From Hyphomicrobiales bacterium (GTDB taxonomy: Bacteria > Pseudomonadota > Alphaproteobacteria > Rhizobiales > Xanthobacteraceae): 5,574 bases of DNA. Shown piece by piece: positions 4,622 through 5,574 of the stretch. Position 1 is the stretch's first letter; each line of letters starts with the position of its first letter. The stretch lies in the NCBI GenBank assembly GCA_016210825.1, contig JACQTM010000346.1:1-5574 (forward strand), written 5' to 3'. Under the pieces are notes generated by a model. It worked only from the letters and a program-made list of their open reading frames with translations, did no database searches and was not told the origin of the DNA. The position numbers and the translations under genes are program-made.

Positions 4622-5574
4622 TCAGAGCGCCGGATTCCACATCGCCGGCACGAACTCATATCCCGTGCCCTGCTTGGCGATATAGCCGGTCGCGGGGAAC
4701 GGATAGTGATAGCCGGTGATCGGCATCTTCTCGGCCGCCAGCATGTCGAGTAATTTGCGCCGCGTGGCCAGCGCCTGATCCGGAACCATGTCGGCCCAGA
4801 GCCGCCACTCGGGATTGCGGGCGAAGATCGCCGGGTGCTGGGTCACGTCGCCGAGCACCAGCAGCTTGGCGTTGCCGGAGGCAATCACGTAGGAGGCGTG
4901 ACCGGGACTGTGGCCGCGCGAGTCGATCATGGTAATGCCGGGTACGACTTCCTTGCCGTACTCGACCTGCTTCACGTCCTTGGCGATCGGACCGAAGACG
5001 CGTTTGACGTTGGCGAAGGCGCCCTTCCATACCTCGGCAGCGCGGCTCGCTTCGCCCTCGTCGTTCCAGAATTTCCATTCGCCGGCGGGCAGAATGATCT
5101 CGGCATTGGGGAAATTGGCGGCGCCAGCCTTGGCGCGGATACCGGAGATGTGGTCGGGATGGAAATGGGTGATGAGGATCGTATCGATGGCTTTCGGATC
5201 GATACCGGCGGCGGCCAAATTACTCATCAACCCGCCGGTCGTCGGCGGGCCATTGTCGCCAAAGCCGGAATCGATCAGCACAAGATTCTTGCCGGTATTG
5301 ACCAAAGTTGGCGTGAACGGAATACGGAAATTGTCGCGCGGAATGAAAGCCGCGTCGAATGCTTTGCCAACTTCATCGAATGGTTTGTTGACGACTAAAT
5401 TCTCCGGCTGGGCAAACTTGACGATGCCATCGTGAACGGTCGTGAGTTCGAACTCGCCGAGTTTAACGCGGTAGTATCCCGGAGCCTGTTTGCCGACGGT
5501 GGGCGCCGAAGCGTGGACTTTATTCGTTACGGCGAAGCCCGCAGGCACAAGGGTCGCAGCGGCGGCGCTTGCCA
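4622..5574 (-). CDS. MBL-fold metallo-hydrolase, methyl parathion hydrolase-like; 5' end outside window
   Basis: This is a metallo-beta-lactamase-fold hydrolase with a two-metal site. Numbered from an in-frame GTG at 5546-5548, the ligands are THFHPDH (H128, H130, D132, H133), H213 in RGHSPGH, D234 in LGDVTQHP and H281 in TGYHYPFP. The spacings 128-130, 132-133, 213-234 (21) and 234-281 (47) agree with the metal ligands I recall for methyl parathion hydrolase. The C-terminal GYEFVPAMWNP also recalls that family. The substrate cannot be assigned; lactones or esters are possible. The frame stays open to the window edge, and residues before the GTG (ASAAAATL) continue a hydrophobic Ala-rich stretch that ends near VHASAP. 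The real start is therefore probably beyond 5574, with an N-terminal export signal and a periplasmic product. The gene is convergent with the peptidase gene and unlinked in function as far as can be seen. Confidence 0.9.
   Translation of the reverse strand, partial: ASAAAATLVPAGFAVTNKVHASAPTVGKQAPGYYRVKLGEFELTTVHDGIVKFAQPENLVVNKPFDEVGKAFDAAFIPRDNFRIPFTPTLVNTGKNLVLIDSGFGDNGPPTTGGLMSNLAAAGIDPKAIDTILITHFHPDHISGIRAKAGAANFPNAEIILPAGEWKFWNDEGEASRAAEVWKGAFANVKRVFGPIAKDVKQVEYGKEVVPGITMIDSRGHSPGHASYVIASGNAKLLVLGDVTQHPAIFARNPEWRLWADMVPDQALATRRKLLDMLAAEKMPITGYHYPFPATGYIAKQGTGYEFVPAMWNPAL

Noticed and set aside
4835..5435. Plus-strand ORFs of 168 and 187 codons opposite the MBL hydrolase
   Set aside because: The minus-strand frame carries the complete metal-binding motif set; these two are antisense shadows without motifs.

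Overview
The window looks like chromosomal DNA from a GC-rich alphaproteobacterium, most likely of the order Hyphomicrobiales (Rhizobiales) near Bradyrhizobium/Rhodopseudomonas/Pseudolabrys. The reasons are the gene order trmD-rplS-leuC, the protein sequence style of TrmD, L19 and LeuC, GC-rich palindromic intergenic repeats, and small secreted proteins of a kind common in that group. The assignment comes from recognition and not from a search.

Layout. Positions 1-195 are non-coding and packed with palindromic repeat arms. They are followed by trmD (196-900, tRNA m1G37 methyltransferase) and rplS (1007-1420, ribosomal protein L19). The 106-bp trmD-rplS gap holds a good sigma-70-like promoter and a possible structured leader. 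A strong intrinsic terminator closes rplS. A 225-bp leader with a possible promoter, a short upstream ORF and several hairpins precedes leuC (1697-3100, large subunit of isopropylmalate isomerase), which ends at its own intrinsic terminator. leuD is not next to leuC.

From 3169 the content becomes accessory. Two small predicted secreted proteins lie on the minus strand: a Tyr/Arg-rich one (3169-3438) and a Pro/Trp-containing one with two cysteines (3528-3869). They are followed on the plus strand by a 59-residue single-pass membrane protein (3971-4150), which sits 8 bp before a zincin-like metallopeptidase (4159-4587). A hairpin over the peptidase stop codon separates it from a convergent metallo-beta-lactamase-fold hydrolase (4622 to beyond 5574), which resembles methyl parathion hydrolase and runs off the right edge.

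The left half is translation machinery plus leucine biosynthesis and is ordinary. I see no mobile element, CRISPR array, tRNA or rRNA, and no convincing new multi-gene system. The points most worth a second look are the possible regulatory leaders of rplS and leuC, the small membrane protein/peptidase pair, the intergenic repeat upstream of trmD, and the hydrolase.
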